Shown here piece after piece: positions 43,064-55,530 of a DNA stretch of 64,000 nt; positions within the stretch are counted from its first letter, which is position 1, and each line of letters starts with the position of its first letter. The stretch lies in NCBI RefSeq assembly GCF_014647215.1, contig NZ_BMOT01000012.1, positions 1 to 64,000 on the forward strand, given 5' to 3'. A model generated the notes under the pieces. It made no database searches. It was not told the DNA's origin and was given only the letters and a program-made list of their open reading frames with translations. The stretch comes from Shewanella aestuarii (lineage in GTDB: Bacteria > Pseudomonadota > Gammaproteobacteria > Enterobacterales > Shewanellaceae). The position numbers and the translations under genes were made by a program.

Positions 43064-44425
43064 TTATTTACCAATACAGAACGAGCTAAATATTTTGCCC
43101 AATAGGTCGTCTGAGGTGAATTTACCGGTAATTTCAGATAACGCCATTTGGCACATACGTAGCTCTTCAGCCAGTAATTCACCGGCTAAATATACTTCTA
43201 ATTGTTCTTTACCTAACATTAAGTGGCTTTCGGCTAGATCTAAGGCTTCTAAATGACGACGACGAGCAATAAAGCCACCTTCAAGATTACTTTGATAACC
43301 CATTAGTGATTTAAGATGCTGCTTTAACTCTTCTACACCTAAGCCAGTTTTAGCTGATATACGGTAAACATCGTAACCCTGTTCTTCAGACATAGTTAAC
43401 GGCTCACCAGTTAAGTCGGCTTTATTACGAATAACAGTTATGCCAAGCCTTGGTGGTAAACGGTCGATAAAATCAGGCCAAATATCATGTGGGTTTACGG
43501 CATCGGTTGTGGTGCCATCAACCATAAATAATACCCGATCAGCAGTGGCTATTTCTGCCCAAGCGCGTTCAATTCCAATTTGTTCTACGGTATCTGTGGT
43601 GTCACGCAATCCGGCGGTATCAATAATATGTAATGGCATTCCATCTAGGTGAATATGCTCACGTAATACATCACGGGTCGTACCAGCAATTTCGGTAACA
43701 ATGGCTGATTCTTTACCCGCTAAGGCATTTAATAAACTCGATTTACCCGCGTTAGGGCGACCGGCAATAACGACTTTCATGCCTTCTCGAATAATAGAGC
43801 CTTGTTTGGCGCTGGCCTGAACATGAGTCAGTTTATCGATAATGTTATACAGCGCATTAGCTATTTTTCCGTCTGATAAAAAGTCGACTTCTTCATCAGG
43901 AAAATCAATCGCAGCTTCAACATACAAACGCAGGTTAGTGACTTGGTCGACTAATTCATGAACTTCTTTTGAAAACTCACCTTGGAGTGATTGCAACGCA
44001 CTTTTGGCTGCTTGTTCACTGGTGGCGTCAATTAAATCAGCAATGGCTTCGGCTTGGGTAAGATCAAGCTTGTCGTTTAAAAAAGCCTGCTCACTGAACT
44101 CACCAGGTTTAGCAATACGAATACCATCAATTTCCATCACACGCTTGATCAACATATCAAGCACTATTTGGCCGCCATGACCTTGTAGTTCAAGTACATC
44201 TTCACCAGTAAACGAGTTTGGGCCTTTAAAAAATAGCGCAATGCCCTGATCGATAACCTGACCGTCACTACTATTAAAATCACAATATTCGGCATATCGA
44301 GTTTTCGGTACATGGCCAATAATGGCTGTCGCGGCATTACTGGCTAAGTCACCTGATACACGAATGATGCCAACACCTCCACGACCGGGTGCGGTAGCTT
44401 GTGCCACAATAGTATCTGTTGTCAC
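43064..44425 (-). CDS. mnmE: tRNA modification GTPase MnmE (TrmE)
   Basis: GTPase of 453 residues that works with MnmG on wobble uridine-34 of tRNA. It has an N-terminal folate-binding domain (to about 118), then a helical domain interrupted by the G domain: P-loop GRPNAGKSS near 224, DTAG near 270, NKAD near 338. The C-terminal end is FCIGK, with the conserved catalytic-region cysteine of the C-[x]-GK motif. Confidence 0.97.
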   Translation of the reverse strand: MTTDTIVAQATAPGRGGVGIIRVSGDLASNAATAIIGHVPKTRYAEYCDFNSSDGQVIDQGIALFFKGPNSFTGEDVLELQGHGGQIVLDMLIKRVMEIDGIRIAKPGEFSEQAFLNDKLDLTQAEAIADLIDATSEQAAKSALQSLQGEFSKEVHELVDQVTNLRLYVEAAIDFPDEEVDFLSDGKIANALYNIIDKLTHVQASAKQGSIIREGMKVVIAGRPNAGKSSLLNALAGKESAIVTEIAGTTRDVLREHIHLDGMPLHIIDTAGLRDTTDTVEQIGIERAWAEIATADRVLFMVDGTTTDAVNPHDIWPDFIDRLPPRLGITVIRNKADLTGEPLTMSEEQGYDVYRISAKTGLGVEELKQHLKSLMGYQSNLEGGFIARRRHLEALDLAESHLMLGKEQLEVYLAGELLAEELRMCQMALSEITGKFTSDDLLGKIFSSFCIGK

Positions 44426-44453
44426 GGTAATTTCCTGCTAAATCATTAATTGA

Positions 44454-44480
44454 AAAGGCGGCCAATTAAGCCGCCTTTTA
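44454..44480 (-). terminator. Intrinsic terminator after yidC
   Basis: A 10-bp perfect stem (AAAAGGCGGC/GCCGCCTTTT) with a 7-base loop and T-runs separates yidC from mnmE. Confidence 0.85.
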
Positions 44481-44516
44481 ATTTAACTACACAATGTGTT
44501 GTTTATTGAGCTTGGC

Positions 44517-46148
44517 TTATTTTAAGCCTTTTTTCTCAAGTCCGGCATAAATAATCTTCTGCTGGGTAATAGCAACTAAGTTACCTACTAACCAGTAAAG
44601 TACAAGACCTGCTGGGAACCATAGGAAGAACACGGTAAAGATAACCGGCATCCACTGCATCATTTTTACTTGCATAGGGTCCATGGTTGGTGCCATTGGC
44701 TGCATTTTTTGCATTAACCACATAGACACACCCATCAATAATGGTAATACGTAGTATGGATCTTGTACTGACAAGTCGTTAATCCATAGCATGAATGGTG
44801 CATGGCGCAATTCATAGCTTTCTAGTAATACCCAGTATAGTGCGATGAAGATAGGCATTTGTAACAAGATAGGTAAGCAGCCACCCATAGGGTTTACTTT
44901 CTCTTTCTTGTACAGTTCCATCATGGCTTGACCCATTTTCTGACGGTCATCACCAAAACGCTCTTTCATGTCAGCTAATTTAGGCTGCAAGTTGCGCATT
45001 TTTGCCATAGAGGTGTACTGCGCTTTAGTTAGCGGGTACAACAATCCACGTACTGTTAGGGTAATTAGAATAATTGCCACACCCCAGTTACCCACAAATG
45101 ATTGATAGAACATCAATAACCAGTGAATAGGGATAGCTAACCACCAAAGGAAACCGTAATCAACCACTAGGTTCAATGATTCAGAGATAGCGGTTAAGGC
45201 TTCTTGATCTTTAGGACCAACATAGAATTGAGCAGAAAGCGTTTGTTCAGCACCCGGCGCAATATCATAAATAGCACCACGGAAACCGATATTTGCTAAA
45301 CCACCAGCACTTAAACTAGAGAAAATGGTGTTTTGATCATTCGCTGGCGGTACCCAAGCTGAAACAAAGTAGTGCTGTAGCATTGCTGCCCAACCACCTA
45401 ATGTTTTCTTGTCTAGATTTTTGTCCGCCATATCTTCAAAGCTGTATTTTTCATAACGGGTATCAGCGGTAGAGAAAGCTGCACCACGGTATGTAGGCAT
45501 CATCATGCTGCTTTCGCTTTCTTTAATACTATGCTTGATTTGGCCGTACATTTGTACTTGCAGTGATTCAGCTGATGTATTGTTGATGCGATAATCAACA
45601 TCAACATTGAATTTACCGCGATGAAGGATAAATACTTTGTTATAGGTCACGCCATTGTCAGCAACAAATGATAATGGTACTTCAATCGTGTCTTGGCCAT
45701 CAGCAAGGGTATATTGCTGTGATTGGCTTGAATAATGCGCACGACCTTTAGCACTGCTATCGATACCGTTGCGGCCAATTAAGCCACTTTGGGCGATATA
45801 GTAGATATCATTTGTTTGCTCAAGCAGCACAAAAGATGCTTCTTCATCGATTTCGACTTTATGTCCAACCAATGCCGAGTAAACAATATCACCACCCACA
45901 GGATCGATTTTTAATACTAATTGGTCTGTAGAAACCGTGATGAGTTCTTTCGATGCGGTAATCGCTTCAGGAAGAGAAGCATCTGCATCTGGTACATCAG
46001 ATATTTGTGCATTCGTCGTGGTAGAAGCAGCAACTGATGATGTTTGAGTAGCAACCGGTTGTGGTGCTTTATCTGCTTGCCATTGTTGCCACATTAAAAA
46101 GCTGACAAACAGCAGACCGATTAGCAATATATTGCGTTGAGATTCCAT
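44517..46148 (-). CDS. yidC: Membrane protein insertase YidC
   Basis: Inner-membrane insertase of 543 residues. An N-terminal signal anchor ([23 protein letters not shown]) is followed by a large periplasmic domain (about 45-340), as in Gram-negative YidC, and five core membrane segments. The positively charged groove lies near [18 protein letters not shown] (about 365-382). It inserts, among others, subunit c of the ATP synthase encoded in this window. The gene follows yidD by 3 bp. Confidence 0.97.
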   Translation of the reverse strand: MESQRNILLIGLLFVSFLMWQQWQADKAPQPVATQTSSVAASTTTNAQISDVPDADASLPEAITASKELITVSTDQLVLKIDPVGGDIVYSALVGHKVEIDEEASFVLLEQTNDIYYIAQSGLIGRNGIDSSAKGRAHYSSQSQQYTLADGQDTIEVPLSFVADNGVTYNKVFILHRGKFNVDVDYRINNTSAESLQVQMYGQIKHSIKESESSMMMPTYRGAAFSTADTRYEKYSFEDMADKNLDKKTLGGWAAMLQHYFVSAWVPPANDQNTIFSSLSAGGLANIGFRGAIYDIAPGAEQTLSAQFYVGPKDQEALTAISESLNLVVDYGFLWWLAIPIHWLLMFYQSFVGNWGVAIILITLTVRGLLYPLTKAQYTSMAKMRNLQPKLADMKERFGDDRQKMGQAMMELYKKEKVNPMGGCLPILLQMPIFIALYWVLLESYELRHAPFMLWINDLSVQDPYYVLPLLMGVSMWLMQKMQPMAPTMDPMQVKMMQWMPVIFTVFFLWFPAGLVLYWLVGNLVAITQQKIIYAGLEKKGLK

Positions 46149-46151
46149 AGC

Positions 46152-46406
46152 CTATTTATTACACCTGTCATTTTTGGGTGGGACGGGATCACTTCCGCCG
46201 GGATGTAAAGGGTGACATTTTAATATGCGTTTGATTGCAAACCAACTACCTTTTGCCGTTCCATGTGTTTTTATTGCTTCAATAGCATAATGTGAACATG
46301 TTGGATTGAATCGACAACGCGGTCCAATCATAGGGCTAATAATGAGTTGATAGCCACGAATTAACGTGGTTGCTAGCCATTGTAGCGGCGACTGAGTTTG
46401 CGCCAT
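46152..46406 (-). CDS. yidD: Membrane protein insertion efficiency factor YidD
   Basis: An 84-residue protein with the family motif [16 protein letters not shown] (about 30-45) and [14 protein letters not shown] near the end. It supports YidC-dependent insertion. The start at 46406 overlaps the end of rnpA by 34 bp, a usual feature of this cluster. Confidence 0.95.
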   Translation of the reverse strand: MAQTQSPLQWLATTLIRGYQLIISPMIGPRCRFNPTCSHYAIEAIKTHGTAKGSWFAIKRILKCHPLHPGGSDPVPPKNDRCNK

Positions 46407-46729
46407 AGCTTTTCTATTAATTTGTGTAGTTCTGCATTTTCCATTTCCATCACGCCATTTCTGACTAATACCACGATATCTATGTTGGGAATGTCGTGTT
46501 GATGTAAACGAAAACTGTCCCTTATCACACGTTTGATTCGGTTGCGTTGATTAGCACGTTTAACAAAACGTTTTGCAACAGTTAAACCAATACGAGGATG
46601 TTGCTCTGAATTAGGAACGGCGAGCAGGGTTATTTCAGCAGAGGATGCTTTGATTGGATTGGAGAATACAGATTTAAATTGCGCGGGAGTTAAGAGTCTT
46701 AACTCCCGCGTAAAGGTATAGCTAGTCAC
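46373..46729 (-). CDS. rnpA: Ribonuclease P protein component
   Basis: Basic 118-residue subunit of RNase P that matures the 5' ends of tRNA. The RNR-type motif [18 protein letters not shown] (about 51-68) binds the RNA. It begins at GTG (46729), 15 bp after rpmH. The catalytic RNA (rnpB) is not in this window. Confidence 0.95.
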   Translation of the reverse strand: MTSYTFTRELRLLTPAQFKSVFSNPIKASSAEITLLAVPNSEQHPRIGLTVAKRFVKRANQRNRIKRVIRDSFRLHQHDIPNIDIVVLVRNGVMEMENAELHKLIEKLWRKLSRRYNG

Positions 46730-46744
46730 CTAGTTATCTACTTA

Positions 46745-46882
46745 TTAAGCAGATAAACGAGCGCGACCTTTCGCACGACGACGTGCAAGCACCTTACGGC
46801 CGCCTACAGTGGCCATACGAGCGCGGAAGCCGTGAGAACGCTTGCGCTTCAGGTTGCTAGGTTGAAAAGTACGTTTACTCAT
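46745..46882 (-). CDS. rpmH: 50S ribosomal protein L34
   Basis: A 45-residue basic protein that starts [19 protein letters not shown] and ends KGRARLSA, matching L34 throughout. It precedes rnpA and is divergent from dnaA, the standard order. Transcription should start in the 446-bp spacer shared with dnaA. Confidence 0.97.
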
Positions 46883-47328
46883 GATGGCAATCCGTCTTTG
46901 TTAGTGAATTTTCCTTAGCTCCAACATTAGAGGTAAGGGTAAAAAAGAGGCCGAATTGTAATCACTTTAACTCTCAGCGTCAACAGCCAAAATGGTTATA
47001 TGATAAATTTCTGCCAATATTTCTTTGCTGAATTTAGCTAAAAATCACCATAGATTGTGGATAACTCTGTGTACCAACACAATATCTAGTGGTTTTAATA
47101 CTATGAAAACAGATCAAAGGCCGCGCATTATAGATCAATCTGGATCGGTTAATAAAGCGCGATTTGCATCATTTTCACAGAAATTAGATCGAGTTTGATC
47201 TTTAATGATCGAAGATATCCACATACAATGATCGCGTTGGGGATAAATATTAGATTAACGATAGCGATCCTTGTGATCTCGCTATAGAATACATCTCCTT
47301 TTGTTAACCTATTTTGGGGAAGATATAA
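46883..47328. promoter_or_regulatory. dnaA-rpmH divergent regulatory region
   Basis: This 446-bp spacer holds one perfect DnaA box (TGTGGATAA, 47056-47064) and a one-mismatch box (ATATCCACA, 47214-47222), consistent with dnaA autoregulation. I count nine GATC sites between 47112 and 47278, far more than expected by chance, which points to Dam methylation and SeqA binding. A GGGGAAG ribosome site precedes the dnaA GTG start. Confidence 0.8.
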
Positions 47329-48717
47329 GTGGCGGTTTCACTTTGGCAACAATGTATCGGTAGACTGCAAGACGAATTATCGGCTCAGCAGTTCAGTATG
47401 TGGATCCGTCCGTTACAAGCTGAAATGGATGGTGATACGTTAGTCCTTTACGCTCCAAACCGATTTGTATTGGATTGGGTACGTGATAAGTACATCAATA
47501 TCATTAATCAATTCTTTACTGAGCAAATGGGCAGTAATGCACCTAAGTTGCGTTTTGATATTGGTAGTCGTCCTTCTGCCCGTCAAACTCCTGTGGTTTC
47601 AGCGCCTGTTTATGCAAAGCCCAGTGGGCAACAAACTAAGGCGCGTGTAGGTACTAGCTTTAATACTCAAGCTGAACCTATAGCAAACGCTAATCACCGT
47701 AGCAATATCAACCCAACTTACCAGTTTGATAACTTTGTTGAAGGTAAATCAAATCAACTGGGTAAAGCTGCGGCGTTGCAAGTGTCTGAAAACCCAGGTG
47801 GCGCTTATAATCCGTTGTTTTTATACGGTGGTACAGGTTTAGGTAAAACTCACCTTTTGCATGCTGTGGGTAATGGCATTATTAAAAACAACCCCAATGC
47901 GAAAGTGGTTTATATGCATTCTGAGCGTTTTGTTCAGGATATGGTTAAGGCATTGCAAAATAATGCTATTGAAGAATTTAAACGCTATTACCGTAGTGTT
48001 GACGCATTGTTTATCGATGACATTCAATTTTTTGCCAATAAAGATCGCTCTCAAGAAGAATTTTTCCATACCTTTAATGCATTATTAGAAGGTAATCATC
48101 AGATCATCTTAACGTCAGACCGCTATCCAAAAGAGATCGACGGTGTTGAAGACCGTTTGAAATCCCGTTTTGGTTGGGGATTAACGGTTGCTATTGAACC
48201 TCCAGAATTAGAAACCCGTGTGGCGATTTTGATGCGTAAAGCGCAAGAAAGCGGCATTAACCTTCCTGATGAAGTGGCATTCTTTATTGCTAAACGTTTA
48301 CGCTCGAATGTACGTGAATTAGAAGGCGCGCTAAACCGCGTTATTGCCAATGCTAACTTTACGGGCAGACCAATTACCATTGATTTTGTTCGAGAAGCTT
48401 TACGTGACCTCTTGGCACTTCAAGAAAAATTAGTCACTATAGACAATATTCAGAAAACCGTTGCTGAATACTACAAAATAAAAATGGCAGATATGCTGTC
48501 TAAACGTCGCTCGCGCAGTGTGGCAAGACCTAGACAAGTGGCGATGGCGTTATCTAAAGAACTAACAAACCAAAGCTTACCTGAAATTGGTGATGCATTT
48601 GGTGGTCGTGACCATACAACTGTGCTTCATGCCTGTCGTAAAATTGCGCAATTGCGTGAAGAAAGTCATGACATTAAAGAAGATTATGCCAACTTAATCA
48701 GAACGCTCTCTTCTTAA
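47329..48717 (+). CDS. dnaA: Chromosomal replication initiator DnaA
   Basis: The 462-residue AAA+ initiator that opens oriC. Domain I (about 1-85) starts at a GTG, domain II is a short linker (85-128), and domain III has Walker [11 protein letters not shown] (near 165-174) and Walker [10 protein letters not shown]. Domain IV ends with the DnaA-box-reading helix region [15 protein letters not shown]. It leads dnaA-dnaN-recF-gyrB and lies about 10 kb from oriC. Confidence 0.98.
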   Translation: MAVSLWQQCIGRLQDELSAQQFSMWIRPLQAEMDGDTLVLYAPNRFVLDWVRDKYINIINQFFTEQMGSNAPKLRFDIGSRPSARQTPVVSAPVYAKPSGQQTKARVGTSFNTQAEPIANANHRSNINPTYQFDNFVEGKSNQLGKAAALQVSENPGGAYNPLFLYGGTGLGKTHLLHAVGNGIIKNNPNAKVVYMHSERFVQDMVKALQNNAIEEFKRYYRSVDALFIDDIQFFANKDRSQEEFFHTFNALLEGNHQIILTSDRYPKEIDGVEDRLKSRFGWGLTVAIEPPELETRVAILMRKAQESGINLPDEVAFFIAKRLRSNVRELEGALNRVIANANFTGRPITIDFVREALRDLLALQEKLVTIDNIQKTVAEYYKIKMADMLSKRRSRSVARPRQVAMALSKELTNQSLPEIGDAFGGRDHTTVLHACRKIAQLREESHDIKEDYANLIRTLSS

Positions 48718-48736
48718 TTCAGGGAATACTGACACA

Positions 48737-49837
48737 ATGAAATTTTCAATTGATAGGGATGCACTGCTAAAGCCATTGCAATTGGTTTGTGGTGCCGTGG
48801 AACGTAGACACAACTTACCCATTCTTGCCAATTTACTTGTAGAAGTTAGTGAAGACTCACTTAAGCTAACTGGCACAGATTTAGAAGTAGAGCTTGTGGG
48901 ACAGGCTGCTATTCATGGTGACGTTGTCACCGGGCGGACTACCGTTCCTGCTAAAAAGCTCTTAGATATCGTAAAATCATTGCCGGATTCTTCTGAACTG
49001 CGTATCGAACAACAAGATAATAAATGGTTACTACTATCTGGTCGTAGTCGTTTTTCGTTGGCAACTTTGCCCGCTGAAGATTACCCAAATGTTGAAGCTT
49101 TCCAGGCTGACATTGAATTCAGCCTAAAGCAGGGCGTATTAAAATCAATTATCGATTCAACGCAATTTTCGATGGCCAACCAAGATGTGCGTTACTACTT
49201 AAACGGTTTGCTATTTGAAACCGAAGGTAACGTTTTACGTTCTATTGCTACAGATGGTCACCGTTTAGCATTAAGCCACCGCCAAGTTGCACAAACACTG
49301 CCTGAAAAACAAGTGATTGTGCCACGTAAAGGTGTGGTCGAAATGTCGCGCTTACTAGACAGTGAAGATCAAGATATCACTATCAGCATTGGTGATAATG
49401 CCATTCGTGCCGTGACGGCCAATGCTGTGTTCACCAGCAAGTTAGTTGATGGACGTTTTCCTGATTATCGCCGTGTATTACCAAAAGGTGGCAATAAGAT
49501 TGTTATTGCTAGCCGTAACCAACTGAAACAGGCTTTAACCCGTGCCTCAATTCTTTCTAACGAAAAATTCCGTGGCGTGCGTATTCAGCTTGAACCTGGT
49601 TTGTTAAAAATTACCGCAAATAATCCAGAGCAAGAAGAAGCTGAAGAGATTATTGATGTAGATTACGACTCTGATAATTTAGAGATAGGCTTCAACGTGA
49701 GTTATTTGTTGGATGTATTAAATAACCTCGCCAGTGACGAAGTACGTATTACCTTAATAGACGGTAACTCAAGTGCGCTAATTGAAAATCACTTAGAAGA
49801 AGACTCTATGTATGTTGTGATGCCTATGCGTCTTTAA
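48737..49837 (+). CDS. dnaN: DNA polymerase III beta sliding clamp
   Basis: The clamp subunit of 366 residues with three repeated folds, beginning MKFSIDRDALLKPLQLVCG and ending YVVMPMRL as in E. coli. It lies 19 bp after dnaA and is followed by a hairpin that may reduce read-through to recF. Confidence 0.98.
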   Translation: MKFSIDRDALLKPLQLVCGAVERRHNLPILANLLVEVSEDSLKLTGTDLEVELVGQAAIHGDVVTGRTTVPAKKLLDIVKSLPDSSELRIEQQDNKWLLLSGRSRFSLATLPAEDYPNVEAFQADIEFSLKQGVLKSIIDSTQFSMANQDVRYYLNGLLFETEGNVLRSIATDGHRLALSHRQVAQTLPEKQVIVPRKGVVEMSRLLDSEDQDITISIGDNAIRAVTANAVFTSKLVDGRFPDYRRVLPKGGNKIVIASRNQLKQALTRASILSNEKFRGVRIQLEPGLLKITANNPEQEEAEEIIDVDYDSDNLEIGFNVSYLLDVLNNLASDEVRITLIDGNSSALIENHLEEDSMYVVMPMRL

Positions 49838-49867
49838 GCGCATTGTGGTAGTCTAACTCATAACATT

Positions 49868-49895
49868 AACAAGGTGCTTAAGGCACCTTGTTTTG
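49868..49895 (+). terminator. Hairpin after dnaN
   Basis: A 10-bp stem (AACAAGGTGC/GCACCTTGTT) with a 5-base loop and a short T-run in the 95-bp dnaN-recF gap. It could be a terminator or attenuator. Confidence 0.65.
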
Positions 49896-49932
49896 TCTTT
49901 TATTCTAGCCATTTATTTACCTATAGGTCTGC

Positions 49933-51015
49933 ATGAGTCTTAGCCGCTTAACCATTAGCTCATTTCGTAATATTTTATCTGCTAACCTTAGTGCCGGCAG
50001 TGGCTTGAACTTGATTTATGGTCAAAATGGCAGTGGCAAAACCAGTATTTTAGAAGCGATTTTCTTCTTGGGTATGGGGCGTTCATTTCGCAGTCATTTA
50101 TCACAACGCGTTATTAATGTTGATGCAGATAATTTAATGTTATTTGCACAACTTGAAGGTGATGATGAGCAAACCAAAATTGGTTTACGACGCCATAGAA
50201 GCGGTGAGATAGAAGTCAAAATAAATGGCGACAAAGTTAAAAAACTGTCGGTATTAGCCGAAACCCTACCCATACAAGTGATCACCCCAGAAAGCTTTTC
50301 ATTACTATTTGAAGGCCCGAAAGCCAGACGGCAATTTATTGATTGGGGCGCATTTCATTCTGACCCGCAATTCTATCAAGCTTGGGTGAATACTAGACGC
50401 ATTTTAAAGCAAAGAAATCAACTCCTTAGAAATCAAGCAAGCTATTCGCAAATACAGTTTTGGGATAAGGAATTGGTGCGGTATGCTGAACTGGTCACAG
50501 ATATACGAAATCGCTATGTAGACTCGTTAAATGCGCTACTAAAGAGTATAATAAGTGAGTTTTTGCCTCAGGTTAATATCAATGTTTCTTTTACCCGAGG
50601 ATGGGATAGTAAAACGGCGTTTTCGCAGTTACTTGAAAACCAATATCCCAGAGATTTAGCCACCGGACATACCTTAAGCGGCCCGCATAAAGCGGATTTA
50701 CGTTTAAGGGTAGGTACTTTACCTGCGCAGGATGCGTTATCCCGGGGGCAATTAAAATTATTAGTCTGTGCACTGCGTATTGCACAGGGAAAGTTGCTCA
50801 AACAACAGCTAAATAAAAACAGTATTTATTTGGTCGACGATTTACCGTCAGAGTTGGATGCACAGCATAGGCAGCTATTGTTGAAACAGTTAACCGAAAC
50901 CGGCGCACAAATCTTTGTCACCGCAATCGAACCTTCAGCAATAGTCGATTCGTTAACAAGCCCTCCCGACAGGATGTTTCATGTGGAACATGGGCAAGTA
51001 ACGGTTATTGAATAA
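49933..51015 (+). CDS. recF: DNA replication and repair protein RecF
   Basis: An SMC-like ATPase of 360 residues that loads RecA at gaps. Walker A is [14 protein letters not shown] (about 30-43), the ABC-type signature lies near LSRGQLKLL, and the Walker B region reads [12 protein letters not shown]. Its final codons contain a 16-bp parS-like sequence at 50975-50990. Confidence 0.97.
   Translation: MSLSRLTISSFRNILSANLSAGSGLNLIYGQNGSGKTSILEAIFFLGMGRSFRSHLSQRVINVDADNLMLFAQLEGDDEQTKIGLRRHRSGEIEVKINGDKVKKLSVLAETLPIQVITPESFSLLFEGPKARRQFIDWGAFHSDPQFYQAWVNTRRILKQRNQLLRNQASYSQIQFWDKELVRYAELVTDIRNRYVDSLNALLKSIISEFLPQVNINVSFTRGWDSKTAFSQLLENQYPRDLATGHTLSGPHKADLRLRVGTLPAQDALSRGQLKLLVCALRIAQGKLLKQQLNKNSIYLVDDLPSELDAQHRQLLLKQLTETGAQIFVTAIEPSAIVDSLTSPPDRMFHVEHGQVTVIE
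50975..50990. other. parS-like site in the recF 3' end (one core mismatch)
   Basis: TGTTTCATGTGGAACA differs from the parS pattern TGTTNCACGTGNAACA at one position (C to T in CACGTG). It encodes MFHVEH in RecF. It may be a weak or lost ParB site. Confidence 0.5.
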
Positions 51016-53448
<2,433 letters not shown>

Positions 53449-53465
53449 TTAGAAATTAGTTTGGA

Positions 53466-53499
53466 AAAGAGCTCTAGATTTATCTAGGGCTCTTTTTTT
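53466..53499 (+). terminator. Intrinsic terminator after gyrB
   Basis: A 12-bp stem (AAAGAGCTCTAG/CTAGGGCTCTTT, one G-U pair) with a 6-base loop and seven T residues. Confidence 0.88.
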
Positions 53500-53569
53500 G
53501 GTTATAGGTTTACATTCATATGCCATAGCATTAATTTATAATTATAAAATTACGAAAAGGATGTCTGTA

Positions 53570-54250
53570 ATGAAAATTAACTACCTATCAATAGCAATTG
53601 TAATCATGTTTATTTTCTTTGGTTTTCAGTTTATTGGGAAAGGAACCGAATCTGAAAAACTAAAAGTAGAAAATACACCAGCTGCTCTTCCACCTGAGTC
53701 CGTTGAAATTAAATCTAGTCAACCTGAGGGAGAACTTGTCTCCATTGATTCAAAATCAGATGAGATTAACGTTGAAAACTCAGTTGTAAATAATGAAATA
53801 AGTGCATTAAAGAAATATAAAATCGACTCAAGTCACAATGATTTTCAAAGACTCTATAATAAGTATCTAACTGAAAAGGGAATATTTAAAGAACTTGGCA
53901 CTGTATATACTTATAAGCAAGAAGGTGAAGAGTCGTATTTTATTGCGATTCCACCGGCATTATCTTTATTAATATCCGAAGACCCTGATCAATATATTGA
54001 ATTAAAAGTTGAGGAGTTTAATCTAATAGATGAAGATTATGTTGATAATTGGGGAGGAGATTTTGAAGATTTTGTTGTTAACTACCATTACTGTAAACAA
54101 AGTCGTTGTTTATTGAGAGCCCAACATAATTCAGTAAATTCGGCTCGAGAGGCAATAAACAAATTTATTTTAAGCCATCCCGAATTAGAAGTTCAATATA
54201 TGTCTATGGCTAGTGGTGACATTGTTGTCACTTATCAAAAGAAAACGTGA
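53570..54250 (+). CDS. Membrane-anchored protein of unknown function
   Basis: I do not recognise this protein of about 226 residues. From the chosen ATG at 53570, which has AAGGA eight bases upstream, it has an N-terminal hydrophobic segment (about 3-22, INYLSIAIVIMFIFFGFQF), an acidic Ser/Glu-rich linker and a compact C-terminal domain with two cysteines (CKQSRC). It is probably periplasmic. AT-rich codon use and the lack of conserved neighbours suggest a lineage-specific gene. An earlier in-frame start at 53498 lies in the gyrB terminator and is unlikely. Confidence 0.6.
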   Translation: MKINYLSIAIVIMFIFFGFQFIGKGTESEKLKVENTPAALPPESVEIKSSQPEGELVSIDSKSDEINVENSVVNNEISALKKYKIDSSHNDFQRLYNKYLTEKGIFKELGTVYTYKQEGEESYFIAIPPALSLLISEDPDQYIELKVEEFNLIDEDYVDNWGGDFEDFVVNYHYCKQSRCLLRAQHNSVNSAREAINKFILSHPELEVQYMSMASGDIVVTYQKKT

Positions 54251-54381
54251 AAAATTTCTAATATTAATAGAATTAAATAATGTTATTAATGATTTACCCT
54301 AATTTATTTTATGTTGTGGGGTAATTGTTCTAATGAGTAAACTAGCAGTTTATTCCCATTGTTCTACAAAGGTGGCTTGTT

Positions 54382-55443
54382 GTGGTGGTCAGTTTTTTTA
54401 AAAAGCTGTTTAATATTCGTGATACTCAGGAACAAGCCAAGTTTACCGGGGTGTCTAGTGCTGAAAAAATGACGGCGGCATTACAATTAAAGTCGGCTCA
54501 ACCTAGCTCTTCATCTTGTGGAAATCAGCTTAATGATGCCGAGCAATTATCTTCAATTGATGTGTCAGCACTCTTTTATACTTTGTTATTTCCCCAACAA
54601 CAGCAGCAAGATGGCATTGCTAATAATCTTGAGCGCCAGGTTATGGCGCAAATTGAAACGGCATTAAGTTCGCCTAAAGAGATTGCTGATAATGTACTCA
54701 AGCTGCCAAGCAAAATAATGGAGTTAGATAACAAATTAGCCGATGAAGATATTGATATTAAAGACGTGCTTAAACTTATCGAGCAAGACCCACTATTAAG
54801 CATCGAAATATTGAAACTGTGCAATTCACCAGCGTTTAGGCGTTCAGATAAAGCCGTGAGTAATCTTCAGCAAGCTTTGGTGCAATTGGGGCGCGAGCAG
54901 TTAAGGCGACTTGTTACTGTTTGTCTTACCCGTGAAATGATTGATGTTAAGCCTATTTATTTTCGTCGATTTGGTGCCGAGATTTGGCGACATTCAATGC
55001 AAGTGGCATTTTTGTCAGGTGAGTTAGCCGAACAAGATAGTGATAGTGCCTTTTTGTTAGGGCTTTTACATGACGTGGGTAAGATAGCCATTTTTAAAAT
55101 GCTAATTGATGCCTTTTATCAGGCAGAGCCTGGAGAGCAACCTAATTCTCTGCTTTTTAGTCAGTTAATGACCACTAAATCGCTTACGTTAAGTGCTTTA
55201 TTGGCTAAATATTGGCAGATCCCCGATTCGTTTGCCGATAACTTATCCTTATTAGCCAATGTCAATATTGCCCCCAACTCTGGTGCCGCAAAAGCGGTTT
55301 GGCGAGCCAATGTAATCAGTGAATGCTCAATGTTATTGCAGGCTAATAAGTTGTCGGAAGCTATGTTGATTAAGTTGCTTGGGCAAGTCGAAATTTCTCG
55401 GGAAGTATTTGATTCGTTACATCAAAAACTAACCGAGTTTTAA
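54382..55443 (+). CDS. HDOD-domain signalling protein
   Basis: A 353-residue cytoplasmic protein. An HDOD domain spans about 105-305 (LLSIEILKLCNSPAFRRSD near 135-153, FLLGLLHDVGKIAIFKML near 224-241), preceded by an unstructured N-terminal region rich in Ser and Gln. HDOD proteins act in signalling, often near chemotaxis or cyclic-di-GMP systems, without clear phosphohydrolase activity. The start is one of two adjacent GTG codons (54382 or 54385) behind an AAAGG site. It is convergent with glyS and shares a terminator. Confidence 0.85.
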   Translation: MVVSFFKKLFNIRDTQEQAKFTGVSSAEKMTAALQLKSAQPSSSSCGNQLNDAEQLSSIDVSALFYTLLFPQQQQQDGIANNLERQVMAQIETALSSPKEIADNVLKLPSKIMELDNKLADEDIDIKDVLKLIEQDPLLSIEILKLCNSPAFRRSDKAVSNLQQALVQLGREQLRRLVTVCLTREMIDVKPIYFRRFGAEIWRHSMQVAFLSGELAEQDSDSAFLLGLLHDVGKIAIFKMLIDAFYQAEPGEQPNSLLFSQLMTTKSLTLSALLAKYWQIPDSFADNLSLLANVNIAPNSGAAKAVWRANVISECSMLLQANKLSEAMLIKLLGQVEISREVFDSLHQKLTEF

Positions 55444-55489
55444 TGTATAGGTTAGATGGTTTAACAAACGACACTATTTTACTGACATA

Positions 55490-55514
55490 AAAAAAGCGCC
55501 TAAGGCGCTTTTTT
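55490..55514. terminator. Bidirectional terminator between the HDOD gene and glyS
   Basis: An 11-bp stem (AAAAAAGCGCC/GGCGCTTTTTT) with a 3-base loop between convergent genes. Confidence 0.9.
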
Positions 55515-55530
55515 GTTGATGAGCGGGTGG

